Source: Palsa-504 sp963819785 (GTDB lineage Bacteria > Actinomycetota > Actinomycetes > Streptosporangiales > Streptosporangiaceae). Taken from it: a stretch of 64,000 bases of DNA. A program made the translations under genes and the position numbers. This document shows, one piece after another, positions 42,400 through 52,705 of this stretch (positions are counted from its first letter, which is position 1; each line of letters begins with the position of its first letter). The notes beneath the pieces were generated by a model. The model had not been told where the DNA came from. It saw only the letters and a program-made list of their open reading frames with translations, and searched no databases. The stretch covers positions 291,953-355,952 of the forward strand of contig CAWFXW010000022.1 of assembly GCA_963819785.1 (NCBI GenBank), read 5' to 3'.

Positions 42400-42482
42400 G
42401 CCGAGCCACACGCAAGGGCATCGCGGCGCTGGGCAAGATCGCCGAGGCGGCCGTTGATGCGTTCGACCCCGCACCGGCCGGA

Positions 42483-43883
42483 TCACGAACTGGCAGCAGA
42501 TGGGATAGGCCACCGCAACAGTCCGTGATGGGGTATGTCTAGCCGGAGAAACGCCGCTGGTTTCGGTGCGTTGATTACTACTACGGGCTTGGTGTGAGTG
42601 CCGGGAACTACCGGCTGTGAGATGTCCTCCGTACCGTCGCCGCACTTGGTGTAGATGTATATGTCCTTTTCCACGACACCGTCGTTACCCTCGACACTCC
42701 AATGGCGAAGTTTCAGTGAGTTCGCGGCGTCCGAATCGCTGAATCGGTCGACAGCAAGGGATGTCACGTCCAGGTCGAACCGCAGGAATTGTTGACCGGG
42801 TTTGAGCGGCCGAAATGGATCAGCACATGTTGCGTTCTGCTGGATGGTTGTCACGGTGAACGCCAATTCCCGACCACCAATCTTTTCGCCGACCTGCTTG
42901 ACAGCCGATGGTGCTCGCTCCTGGGATCGCGTTGTCCCAAAGATGAACCACGCGACGGAGATCGCGCACGTCAGGAGAAGCGAAAGGCGTGTGAGACCTC
43001 CGCTCCAGCGCGTGGCGTCGCTGCGCCGTCGGCGGTACCGAGCATCGAGCTCGACGCAGGCGAAGACGGCCAACGCGACTTGTATTGCGGCCATCCACCA
43101 AGAGCTGGAATCGCCCTCAACTGCTGCCTCGACGCCGACGATGCCGAACACAGCGACGGGGGTGACCAGTGTCAGCGCCGCGACAATGTCCAGCTCGGGG
43201 TCGTATACGCGCTGGGCATCTATTGCCGCGAATCCGTGTTCCTCGGGCCCCGCAAGGTCGGTGAGTAGTCGCCGCTTGACTGAGAATGCCGGCAGAAGCG
43301 GCGCGATGACGAGTGTGACCGACCAGGCGATTATCGCGGCCGCTCCGAGGTAGGGGTCGAGTTTGGGAGGCGTCTTCCTGAATGCCTCGATCGCGGCCTG
43401 ACGATTGAGGTCTACCGCCGCCGCCGTGAGGTCGCCGAGCAGCCTGCCGGTGGGGAGCCACATCACGTAGTTTGCGAGGACGTAGGCGATGAGCAGCGTG
43501 GCAATCAGCGCCAGCGGCCAGACGACAGCAAGTCGCAGTCCCGGGGGGAGTGATTGCTCGAACTGCTCCAACATCTTAAGGTCACGTTGCGATTTGGGCG
43601 CATCGTCGGCCAGTGCGACGCGGCAGGCCGTCCTGCGTTTTAGGGCGCCGACACATCGGTTGACATGGAGGACCAAAAGGATGCGCACCAGCGTGCGTGG
43701 AACTGGCAATCGCACCCAGTGCAGGAGGCGGTGTTCGGGTCTAGCCCAGAGTATTGCCAGATCGCCGTTGATTGCTTCAAGCGCGCCACTGTACGCGCCG
43801 AGCAGGGTGCGTAACTCGTCCGTGCTACCCGAGACATCGGCGCTCTCGGGTGCGTGAGGCGGAGTTGAGTCATCGATCGCCAT
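42483..43883 (-). CDS. multi-spanning membrane protein of unknown function with external C-terminal domain
   Basis: A 466-residue intact frame. The N-terminal ~115 residues are cytoplasmic. About five membrane helices follow (PLALIATLLIAYVLANYVMW, AAIIAWSVTLVIAPLLPAF, AALTLVTPVAVFGIVGVEAA, MAAIQVALAVFACVEL, LLLTCAISVAWFIFG). The C-terminal ~135 residues look like an external beta domain (PGQQFLRFDLDVTSLAVDRF), loosely recalling DUF4352. I do not recognise the family. Unlike neighbouring mycobacterial genes it carries no frameshift. It is flanked by an imperfect direct repeat and by gene-poor DNA, so it may be an insertion. Confidence 0.7.
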   Translation of the reverse strand: MAIDDSTPPHAPESADVSGSTDELRTLLGAYSGALEAINGDLAILWARPEHRLLHWVRLPVPRTLVRILLVLHVNRCVGALKRRTACRVALADDAPKSQRDLKMLEQFEQSLPPGLRLAVVWPLALIATLLIAYVLANYVMWLPTGRLLGDLTAAAVDLNRQAAIEAFRKTPPKLDPYLGAAAIIAWSVTLVIAPLLPAFSVKRRLLTDLAGPEEHGFAAIDAQRVYDPELDIVAALTLVTPVAVFGIVGVEAAVEGDSSSWWMAAIQVALAVFACVELDARYRRRRSDATRWSGGLTRLSLLLTCAISVAWFIFGTTRSQERAPSAVKQVGEKIGGRELAFTVTTIQQNATCADPFRPLKPGQQFLRFDLDVTSLAVDRFSDSDAANSLKLRHWSVEGNDGVVEKDIYIYTKCGDGTEDISQPVVPGTHTKPVVVINAPKPAAFLRLDIPHHGLLRWPIPSAASS

Positions 43884-44421
43884 GTGGTCTTAGCCTCCTG
43901 GTGAAACGCTATGCGCGGTGCTCGCCTAGAGCGAAAATTCACAGACCAGCCGCGCGTTTCGATCACGAGAAACCCGCCAGCAATCTAGCAAGCACGCACC
44001 GAGCTAACGCACGCATCCCACGGCAGTCAGCACAACGGCGGGTAACTCGTCGCGGATCAAAAGCGACAGGATGCCAGGCATGTGCAGTGCGGTTTCTGGC
44101 GATTCGCCTGCGCCGGGCAACGCGATGGCTATAGCAGCACAGATAGTTTGTTGGCATCGGTGCAGCGACTGGCTCCCACCCCCACACCTCGAACGCGGCC
44201 AACCCCGCACCAACACCTTCCACCACCCCGAAAAACTGTTCCGCGAAGACGACGACGAAGGGCACGACAGCGATCGAGACGCCGGATAGGTATTCCCGGC
44301 GGCTCAACGGGGTGCGGGCGGCCCGCTCGGAAGGTCGTGGCCGACCGGTCTAGTCCGATTGGCCGCCTCCTCCTCAGCGGGCCGCAGGCGGCCCGCATCG
44401 TCACCGGCCTAGGCTTGAGGC
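43884..44421. other. gene-poor stretch upstream of dop
   Basis: 538 bases without a supported gene. It contains the second copy of the 36-37 bp repeat. A minus-strand frame at 43963-44307 (MSRREYLSGVSIAVVPFVVV) is hydrophobic at its start, but I cannot separate it from chance or a remnant. The last ~100 bases should contain the dop promoter. In M. tuberculosis mpa lies here; it is absent. Confidence 0.4.
44127..44163. repeat. imperfect 36-37 bp repeat, copy 2
   Basis: GGCTATAG, six variable bases, then AGATAGTTTGTTGGCATCGG and TGC. It matches copy 1 (42364-42399) except for the variable part and a few substitutions. Confidence 0.5.
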
Positions 44422-45931
44422 ATGCAACGGATTATCGGGACGGAGGTCGAGTACGGCATTTCCTCGCCGACGGACCCGACCGCCAACCCGATCCTCACCT
44501 CCACGCAGGCGGTCTTGGCCTATGCGGCCGCCGCCGGCATCCAGCGCGCCAAGCGCACCCGCTGGGACTACGAGGTGGAATCACCCTTGCGCGACGCCCG
44601 GGGCTTCGACCTGAGTCGTTCGGCCGGGCCGCCGCCGGTGGTCGATGCTGACGAGGTCGGCGCCGCCAACATGATCTTGACCAACGGGGCGCGGCTCTAT
44701 GTCGACCACGCGCACCCGGAATACTCCGCGCCCGAATGCACCGACCCGCTGGACGCGGTGATCTGGGACAAGGCTGGCGAGCGCGTGATGGAGGCCGCCG
44801 CCCGGCACGTCGCCAGCGTTCCCGGAGCGGCGAAATTGCAGCTGTACAAGAACAACGTCGACGGCAAGGGCGCCTCCTACGGGACGCACGAGAACTACCT
44901 GATGTCTCGGCAGACGCCGTTCTCGGCCATCATTGCGGGGCTCACCCCGTTTCTGGTGTCCCGGCAGGTGGTCACGGGCTCGGGCCGGGTGGGCGTCGGG
45001 CCGTCCGGCGACGAGGCCGGCTTCCAGCTTTCCCAGCGCTCCGACTACATCGAGGTCGAGGTAGGCCTGGAGACGACCCTGAAACGCGGCATCATCAATA
45101 CCCGCGACGAACCACACGCCGACGCGGACAGGTACCGCCGGCTGCACGTCATCATCGGCGATGCCAACCTTGCCGAGACGTCGACTTATCTGAAGCTGGG
45201 CACCACCGCACTGGTGCTGGACTTGATCGAGGACGGCCCCGCGCACGGGATCGACCTGAGCGATCTGATCTTGGCCCGCCCGGTCAACGCGGTGCACGCG
45301 ATCAGCCGCGACCCGTCGCTGCGAGTCGCCGTTGCCTTGGTCGACGGTCGCGAACTGACGGCCCTTGCGCTGCAACGGATCTACCTCGACCGGGTAGCGA
45401 AGTTGGTCGACAGCCGCGATCCGGACCCCCGCGCGAGCGACGTCGTCGAGACCTGGGGGCATGTGCTCGACCTGCTTGAGCGTGACCCAATGGAATGCGC
45501 TGAGTTGCTGGATTGGCCGGCCAAGCTGCGACTGCTCGAAGGTTTCCGGCAGCGGGAGAACCTGAGCTGGTCGGCGCCGCGGCTGCACCTTGTCGACCTG
45601 CAGTATTCGGACGTCCGGCTGGACAAAGGTCTGTACAACCGGCTGGTCGCGCGCGGCTCGATGAAGCGTCTGGTCACCGAACAGCAGGTGATCGAGCGCC
45701 GTCGACAACCCGCCGACGGACACTCGCGCGTACTTCCGCGGCGAATGTCTGCGCAGGTTCGGCGCCGACATCGCCGCGGCCAGCTGGGACTCGGTGATTT
45801 TCGACCTCGGAGGCGATTCGCTGGTGCGCATCCCGACGCTCGAGCCGCTGCGCGGCAGCAAGGCACACGTCGGAGCGCTGCTGGACTCGGTAAACAGTGC
45901 CGTGGAGCTGGTGGAACAACTGACCCGGTGA
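44422..45931 (+). CDS. dop: Pup deamidase/depupylase Dop, one frameshift
   Basis: A carboxylate-amine ligase-like enzyme that deamidates Pup-Gln to Pup-Glu and removes Pup from substrates. MQRIIGTEVEYGISSPTDPT holds the catalytic/Mg-binding Glu region. KNNVDGKGASYGTHENYLM, GIINTRDEPHADADRYRRLH and RENLSWSAPRLHLVDLQYSD follow the mycobacterial orthologue almost residue for residue. At 45695-45697 one extra base breaks the frame. The remaining ~80 residues (AYFRGECLRRFGADIAAASW to LVEQLTR) continue in another frame to TGA 45929-45931. An indel error is likely. Confidence 0.93.
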
Positions 45932-46015
45932 GTAGCGTTCGCCGGGCAACGTCGGGGTTGACCGGTAGGGTAGACGAATACCGGAAAACAGCCGGTGACG
46001 ACGCAGGAGGCGGCG

Positions 46016-46210
46016 ATGGCTCAGGAGCAGACCAAGCGTGGCGGTGGCGGCGGCGATGACGACGATTTCGCTGACGTCGCGGCCGCGGGCCAGGAGCGTC
46101 GCGAGAAGCTAGCCGAGGAGACCGACGATCTGCTCGACGAGATTGACGACGTCCTTGAGGAGAACGCCGAGGACTTCGTCCGCGCGTATGTCCAAAAGGG
46201 CGGACAGTGA
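46016..46210 (+). CDS. pup: prokaryotic ubiquitin-like protein Pup
   Basis: A 64-residue intrinsically disordered modifier. It starts MAQEQTKRGGGGGDDDDFAD and ends VRAYVQKGGQ, the C-terminal Gly-Gly-Gln that Dop converts to Glu before PafA ligates it to lysines. AGGAGG lies five bases before the ATG at 46016. Unlike most neighbours it is free of indels. It is followed directly by prcB with a four-base overlap. Confidence 0.97.
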   Translation: MAQEQTKRGGGGGDDDDFADVAAAGQERREKLAEETDDLLDEIDDVLEENAEDFVRAYVQKGGQ

Positions 46211-47092
46211 CCTGGTCGTTCTCGGATCGCCTGCCCACCAACTCGGCATTTCCCGGAACTTCCGCCGTAGATCTTTCCTCGTTCGCTGACCTCCTGCGCC
46301 GCCAGGCGCCGGAGTTGCTGCCGGCAAGCCTCAGCGGCAGCACAGGCGGCCAATGCGGGCGCGCAGTTGCCGCACGGGACCACGATCGTCGCGCTGAAAT
46401 ACCCCGGCGGTGTTCTCATCGCCGGGCGACCGGCGTTCGACACAGGGCAACATGATCGCCGGGCGCGATGTCCGCAAGGTGTACATCACCGACGACTACA
46501 CCGCCACCGGCATCGCGGGCACTGCCGCGATCGCCGTCGAGTTCGCCCGCCTGTACGCGGTGGAGCTCGAGCATTACGAGAAGCTCGAAGGCGTGCCGCT
46601 CACCTTTGCCGGCAAGGTCAACCGGCTCGCGATCATGGTGCGCGGCAACCTGGCGGCGGCGATGCAGGGGCTGGTGGCGGTACCGCTGCTGGCGGGCTAC
46701 GACATCCACGCATCGGATCCGGAAAACGCGGGGCGCATCGTCTCGTTCGACGCGGCCGGCGGCTGGAACATCGAGGAAGAGGGCTACCAGTCGGTGGGCT
46801 CGGGGTCGATCTTCGCCAAGTCGTCGATCAAGAAGTTGTATTCGCAAGTCACCGACGTCGATTCCGCGGTGCGGGTCGCCGTGGAGGCGCTCTACGACGC
46901 CGCCGACGACGATTCGGCCACCGGCGGGCCGGATCTGGTCCGCGGCATCTATCCCACGGCGGTCACCATCGGTGCCGAGGGAGCGGCCGACGTGCCGGAG
47001 AGCCGGATCGCCGAACTGGCCCGCGAAGTCATCGAAAGCCGCACGCGCGCGACACTTTCGGCCCCGACGCCGAGTCGCGGGGTGAGAAGTGA
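46207..47092 (+). CDS. prcB: proteasome beta subunit PrcB, frameshifted
   Basis: The N-terminal propeptide (MTWSFSDRLPTNSAFPGTSA) is followed by the mature start HGTTIVALKYPGGVLIAG with the catalytic Thr. AGRDVRKVYITDDYTATGIA, VNRLAIMVRGNLAAAMQGLV and GYQSVGSGSIFAKSSIKKLY are typical. Extra single bases at about 46335 and 46425 and a compensating indel at about 47050 spread the protein over three frames. With PrcA it forms the 20S core that degrades pupylated proteins. It overlaps pup and prcA by four bases each. Confidence 0.93.
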
Positions 47093-47796
47093 GCTTCCCG
47101 TATTTCATCTCGCCCGAGCAGGCGATGCGCGAGCGCAGCGAGCTCGCGCGCAAGGGCATCGCGCGGGGCCGCAGTGTGGTGGCGCTGGCCTACTCCGGTG
47201 GCGTGCTGTTCGTCGCGGAGAACCCGTCGCGGTCGCTGCAGAAGATCAGCGAACTCTACGACCGCGTCGGCTTTGCGGCCGCCGGCAAGTTCAACGAATT
47301 CGACAATTTGCGCCGCGGCGGAATCCAGTTCGCCGACACCCGCGGCTACGCCTACGACCGCCGCGACGTCACCGGCCGGCAGCTGGCCAACGTCTACGCG
47401 CAGACGCTGGGCAGCATCTTCACCGAGCAGGCCAAGCCGTACGAGGTCGAGTTGTGCGTCGCCGAGGTCGCGCACTTCGGCGAGACGAAACCGCCTGAGC
47501 TGTACCGGATCACCTACGACGGGTCGATCGCCGACGAGCCGCATTTCGTGGTGATGGGCGGCACCACCGAGCCGATCGTCACCGCGCTCAAGGAGTCCTA
47601 CGCCGAAAACGCCGACCTGCATGACGCTTTGGGGATCGCGGTGGAGGCGCTGCGGGCGGGCAGTGCCGACGCCGCGCAACGGTCGATCAGCCCAGCACTC
47701 GAGGTGGCCAGCCTCGAGGTGGCCATCCTGGACGCCAGCCGGCCGCGGCGGGCGTTTCGGCGGATCAATCGCGCCACCCTGGAAATCTGCTGCTGA
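47089..47796 (+). CDS. prcA: proteasome alpha subunit PrcA
   Basis: A 235-residue alpha-ring subunit. MSFPYFISPEQAMRERSELA, GKFNEFDNLRRGGIQFADTR and YEVELCVAEVAHFGETKPPE match mycobacterial PrcA. The GTG start overlaps the prcB stop (GTGA). The tail after RRAFRRINRATLE differs from orthologues and ends in ICC, so a frameshift at about 47780 may hide the real C-terminus, which in orthologues continues some 15-20 residues. Confidence 0.94.
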   Translation: MSFPYFISPEQAMRERSELARKGIARGRSVVALAYSGGVLFVAENPSRSLQKISELYDRVGFAAAGKFNEFDNLRRGGIQFADTRGYAYDRRDVTGRQLANVYAQTLGSIFTEQAKPYEVELCVAEVAHFGETKPPELYRITYDGSIADEPHFVVMGGTTEPIVTALKESYAENADLHDALGIAVEALRAGSADAAQRSISPALEVASLEVAILDASRPRRAFRRINRATLEICC

Positions 47797-47951
47797 GTCG
47801 ATTCGAGACCAAGCCGAGGTCCGGCCGGAGCTCCGGACGGAGACGCCGGTCCGGATGGCCAACGGCGCATCGGCACCGGATTAGGCGCGGCCAATCGCAT
47901 CCACGGGCGCGGCTCCTCACCGTCGCGGTGACAACCAGTACCCTCGATTAC

Positions 47952-49311
47952 GTGCAGCGACGAATCATGGGCATCGAGACCGAGTTCGGTGTCACCTGCA
48001 CGTTCCACGGCCATCGCCGGCTGATCCCCGGACGAGGTAGCCCGCTACCTGTTCCGCCGGGTGGTGTCGTGGGGTCGCAGCTCCAACGTCTTCCTGCGTA
48101 ACGGCGCCCGCCTCTACCTCGACGTCGGCAGCCACCCCGAGTACGCCACCGCCGAGTGCGACAGCCTGGTGCAGCTGGTCACCCACGACCGGGCCGGCGA
48201 ATGGGTGCTGGAAGACCTGCTGGTCGACGCCGAGCAGCGGCTCGCCGACGAGGGCATCGGCGGCGACATCTACCTGTTCAAGAACAACACCGACTCGGCG
48301 GGCAACTCCTACGGCTGCCACGAGAACTACCTGATCGTGCGGGCCGGCGAGTTCTCCCGGATCTCCGACGTGCTGCTGCCGTTCCTGGTCACCCGCCAGC
48401 TGATCTGCGGGGCCGGCAAGGTGCTGCAGACCCCCAAGGCCGCGACGTTCTGCCTTTCCCAGCGCGCCGAGCACATCTGGGAGGGCGTCTCGTCGGCGAC
48501 CACCCGCAGCCGCCCGATCATCAACACCCGCGACGAGCCGCACGCCGACGCCGAGAAGTACCGGCGGCTGCACGTCATCGTCGGCGACTCGAACATGTGC
48601 GAGACCACCACCATGCTCAAGGTGGGCACCGCGGCGCTGGTGCTGGAGATGATCGAAGCCGGCGTTCCGTTCCGCGACTTCTCGCTGGACAACCCGATCC
48701 GCGCCATCCGCGAGGTCAGCCACGACGTCACCGGCCGCCGGCCGGTGCGGCTGGCCGGCGGGCGTCAGGCCAGCGCGCTGGACATCCAGCGCGAGTACTA
48801 CAGCCGCGCCGTCGAGCACCTGCAGACCCGGGAGCCCAACGCGCAGATCGAGCAGGTCGTCGACCTGTGGGGCCGCCAGCTCGACGCCGTCGAGAGCCAG
48901 GACTTCGCCAAGGTGGACACCGAGATCGACTGGGTGATCAAGCGCAAGCTGTTCCAGCGCTACCAGGACCGCTACAACATGGAGCTGTCCGACCCGAAGA
49001 TCGCCCAGCTGGATCTGGCCTACCACGACATCAAGCGCGGCCGCGGTGTCTTCGACCTGCTGCAGCGCAAGGGCCTGGCGACGCGCGTCACCACCGACGA
49101 GGACATCGCCGAGGCCGTCGACCACCCGCCGCAGACCACCCGCGCCAGGCTGCGCGGCGAATTCATCAGCGCCGCCCAGGCGGCGGGCCGCGACTTCACC
49201 GTCGACTGGGTGCACCTCAAGCTCAACGACCAGGCGCAGCGCACCGTGCTGTGCAAGGACCCGTTCCGGGCGGTCGACGAGCGGGTCAAGCGGCTGATCG
49301 CCAGCATGTAG
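47952..49311 (+). CDS. pafA: Pup-protein ligase PafA, one frameshift
   Basis: Joins the C-terminal Glu of Pup to substrate lysines using ATP. The GTG at 47952 opens MQRRIMGIETEFGVTCTFHG, and GIETEFG carries the catalytic Glu region. One extra base (A48024) breaks the frame. From VARYLFRRVVSWGRSSNVFL on it is continuous through KNNTDSAGNSYGCHENYLIV to FRAVDERVKRLIASM. The rest matches the mycobacterial protein. In M. tuberculosis about ten genes, including PE/PPE genes, lie between prcA and pafA; here they are adjacent. Confidence 0.94.
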
Positions 49312-49385
49312 CGACGGTCGGTGTCACAGCGACGCGGCCGACCGTCGAGAACGCCTGGCGGAGCCCATCGAATAACCTGGTACAA

Positions 49386-50383
49386 ATGGCGACCTCGAAA
49401 GTCGAACGGCTGGTCAATCTCGTCATCGCCCTGCTGTCCACCCGCGGCTACATCACCGCGGAAAAGATCAGGTCCAGCGTGGCGGGTTATTCGGACAGCC
49501 CCAGCGTCGAGGCCTTCTCGCGGATGTTCGAGCGCGACAAGAACGAACTGCGTGACCTCGGCATCCCCCTCGAGGTCGGCCGGGTGTCGGTCCTGGATCC
49601 CACCGAGGGCTACCGGATCAACCGCGACGCCTACTCGCTGCCGCCGGTCGAGCTGACCCCGGACGAGGCGGCCGCGGTGGCCGTCGCCACGCAGCTGTGG
49701 GAGTCGCCCGAACTGATCACCGCGACCCAGGGCGCGCTGCTCAAGCTGCGCGCCGCCGGCGTCGACGTCGATCCCGAGACGCCCCGGTGGCCATCGCCTC
49801 GCCGGCGGGCGTGCCGGGCCTGCGCGGGTCGGAGGACGTGCTCGGAATCCTGTTGTCCGCCATCGATTCCCGGCAGGCGGTGCAGTTCCCGCACCGGCCG
49901 TCGCGGGCCGAGCCCTACACCACGCGCACCGTCGAGCCGTGGGGCGTGGTCACCGAGAAGGGCCGCTGGTATCTGGTCGGCCACGACCGCGACCGCGACG
50001 CCACCCGCACCTTCCGGCTGTCCCGGATCGGCGCCGAGGTCACCGCCGATCGGCCCGGCCGGCGCCGTCACCGTGCCCGACGGCGTCGACCTGCGCAAGA
50101 TCGTCGCCCAGACGGTCGCCGAGACGCCGACCGGCGGGCAGGCCCGGGTGTGGGTCGCCGACGGGCGGGCCACCGCGTTGCGGCGCGCCGGAAGGTCCAT
50201 CAGGCGCCCGGCAACTGGCCGGTCGCGACGGCGAGGTGATCGAACTCGACATCGGATCCACCGACCGGCTGGCGCGCGACATCGCCGGCTACGGGGCCGA
50301 CGCCGTCGTGCTCGAGCCGCAATCCCTGCGCGACGACGTGCTGGCCCGGTTGCGCGCCCACGCGGCGGAGGCGGCGCCGATGA
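49386..50383 (+). CDS. pafB: WYL-domain regulator PafB, several frameshifts
   Basis: Starts MATSKVERLVNLVIALLSTR with an N-terminal winged HTH, followed by a WYL domain (GRWYLVGHDRDRDATRTFRL). Indels at about 49778, 50050 and 50202 split it over three frames; the stretches between them are well conserved. PafB and PafC together activate a RecA-independent DNA-damage response in mycobacteria. The reading frame now runs without a stop into pafC. Deleting the G before ATG 50380 would recreate CCATGA, i.e. a PafB stop overlapping the pafC start. Confidence 0.88.
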
Positions 50384-51404
50384 CCCCCGTGTCCACCCGG
50401 CTGGTCCGGCTGCTCAACATGGTGCCGTATTTCCAGGCCAACCCGCGGATCACCCGGGCCGAGGCCGCCGCCGAGCTCGGGGTATCGGCCAAGCAGCTGG
50501 AGGAGGACCTCAACCAGCTGTGGATGTGCGGTCTTCCCGGCTACTTCCCGGGTGATCTCATCGACTTCGAGTTCTCCGGCGACACCATCGAGGTGACGTT
50601 CTCGGCGGGCATCGACCGGCCGCTCAAGCTCACGTCGCCCGAGGCCACCGGCCTGCTGGTGGCGCTGCGGGCGCTGGCCGACATTCCGGGCGTGGTCGAT
50701 CCGGAGGCGGCGCGCAGCGCGATCGCCAAGATCGAGGCCGCCGCCGGCGCCGTCGGGCAGGACGCCACGAGCTTCGGTGCGCGGCACCGCGTCGACGAGC
50801 CGGCGCCGATCGAGAGCCGGGCCGCGGCCGCCGTGCGCACGGCGGTGCAGTACAAGCACGCGCTGGCCATCGACTACTACTCCGCCTCACACGACACCCT
50901 GACCAGCCGGATCGTCGACCCCATCCGGGTGCTGCTGATCGGCGGCCACAGCTACCTGGAGGCCTGGTCACGCGAGGCCGAAGGCGTTCGGCTGTTCCGC
51001 TTCGACCGGATCGTCGACGCCACCGAGCTGGGCGAGCCGGCCGCCCCGCCCGAACCGGCGCTGCAGGCGCCGCCGGACACGTCGCTGTTCGACGGCGACC
51101 CGTCGCTGCCGTCGGCCACGGCTGCGGGTGGCGCCGTCGGCGTCGTGGATGTTCGAGTACTACCCGATGCGGGAGGTGCGCGAGCTGGCCGGACGGATCG
51201 TGTGAGGCCGTCATGACCTACGCCTCGGAGGACTGGATGACGCGCCTGGTGCTGGGCTTCGGGTCGGCCGTGCAGGTGCTTGAACCGGAGTCGCTCGCGC
51301 AGCGTGTACGGGATGCCGCCGCGGCGGCCTTGGAGTCCTACCAGGCTGTGAAGTCCAGTCCGCCGCGGCGCGGGCACACCGGCAGTTCGGCCGCGCTGCG
51401 GTAG
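50380..51404 (+). CDS. pafC: WYL-domain regulator PafC, frameshifted at 3' part
   Basis: MTPVSTRLVRLLNMVPYFQA opens the HTH domain (ITRAEAAAELGVSAKQLEED). DDLIDFEF-type strands and the WYL region (ALAIDYYSASHDTLTSRIVD) follow. Extra bases at about 51136 and 51195 move SWMFEYYPMREVREL and then MTYASEDWMTRLVLGFGSAV to new frames, ending ALESYQAVKSSPP...ALR at 51404. It partners with PafB in DNA-damage gene activation. Confidence 0.88.
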
Positions 51405-51433
51405 CATCGGGTGGACGTCTGGAGGTAATCAAA

Positions 51434-51696
51434 GTGGGCAGTCTTAGTCCGTGGCACTGGGCGATCCTCGCTGTCGTAGTGATCCTGTTGTTCGGTGCCA
51501 AGAAGCTCCCCGATGCCGCGCGCTCGTTGGGCAAGTCGATGCGCATCTTCAAGTCCGAGATTCGTGAAATGCAGACCGAAGGCAAGTCCGAAGCGCCTTC
51601 CATCGACCCCGCGCGACCCCCCAGCCCGTGCAGTCGCAGCGGGTCGACCCGCCGGCGACCACCGAGCAGGGTCACACCGAAGCGCGCCCGGCCTAG
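51434..51696 (+). CDS. tatA: Sec-independent translocase subunit TatA
   Basis: GTG start with GGAGG upstream. MGSLSPWHWAILAVVVILLF is the single membrane helix, followed by the FGAKKLPDAARSLGKSMRIF amphipathic helix typical of TatA. A two-base surplus at about 51612 shifts the tail. In the restored frame it ends QRVDPPATTEQGHTEARPA at TAG 51694-51696, as in mycobacteria. It pairs with tatC for export of folded proteins. Confidence 0.92.
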
Positions 51697-51777
51697 CCGC
51701 GCATCCGCCGCGGTGCCCGAGCGCCACTGACCGAGCGTCGTGAAAGTATTTCAAGACTTCAGCGCGCACCGCGCGGC

Positions 51778-52659
51778 TTGCTGAAACGGCTCAACCCTCG
51801 CAACAGGCGCAGCCGCACCAATCCCGACGCGACGATGTCGCTGGTCGACCACCTCACCGAGCTGCGCACCCGGCTGCTGATCTCGCTGGCCGCGATCCTG
51901 GTCACCACGATTTTCGGGTTCGTCTGGTACTCGCATCCGATCTTCGGGCTGGAGAGCCTCGGCGAGTGGCTGCGCCATCCGTATTGTTCGCTGCCGCAGT
52001 CGGCGCGCGCGAGCATCAGCGCCGACGGGCAGTGCCGGCTGCTGGCCACCGCGCCGTTCGACCAATTCATGTTGCGGCTCAAGGTCGGGATGACGGCCGG
52101 GATCGTGCTGGCCTGCCCGGTGTGGTTCTACGAGCTGTGGGCGTTCATCACGCCCGGGCTCTACCAGAAGGAGCGCCGCTTCGCGGTCGGCGTTCGTGAT
52201 CCCCGCCGCGGTGCTGTTCGTCGGTCGGCGCCGTGCTGGCCTACTTCGTGCTGTCCAAGGCGCTGGGCTTCCTGTTGACCGTCGGCAGCGACGTGCAGGT
52301 GACCGCGCTGTCCGGGGACCGGTATTTCGGCTTCCTGATCAATCTGCTGGTGGTGTTCGGGGTCAGCTTCGAGTTCCCGCTGCTGATCGTCATGCTCAAC
52401 ATGGCGGGCGATGCTGACCTATCAGCGGCTCAAGGCGTGGCGGCGCGGCCTGATCTTCGGCGATGTTCGTGTTCGCGGCCGATGTTCACACCCGGATCCG
52501 ATCCGTTTTCGATGACGGCGCTGGGGATCGCGCTGTCCGTGCTGCTCGAGTTCGCCATCCAGATCGCCCGACTGCACGACAGGCGAAAAGCCAAGCGCGA
52601 AGCCCAGAATCGAGATTCCCGACGACGAAGCGTCGGTCATCGAGCCGCCGCGCCGATGA
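51778..52659 (+). CDS. tatC: Sec-independent translocase subunit TatC, many frameshifts
   Basis: A TTG at 51778 starts LLKRLNPRNRRSRTNPDATM, then SLVDHLTELRTRLLISLAAI and TAPFDQFMLRLKVGMTAGIV match TatC. From about 52190 extra G bases before or within codons (about 52192, 52225, 52409, 52460, 52484) repeatedly shift the frame. The helices LLVVFGVSFEFPLLIVMLN and FTPGSDPFSMTALGIALSVL remain readable. The end is inferred at TGA 52657-52659 after DDEASVIEPP. Confidence 0.88.
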
Positions 52660-52705
52660 GCCCTCGAGCCGATACCCGAGACCGTCGTTTCATCAGCCGG
52701 GCAAC

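Noticed and set aside
43963..44307. Minus-strand ORF beginning MSRREYLSGVSIAVV
   Set aside because: Hydrophobic start but an Arg-rich tail and no recognisable relatives; cannot be separated from chance.
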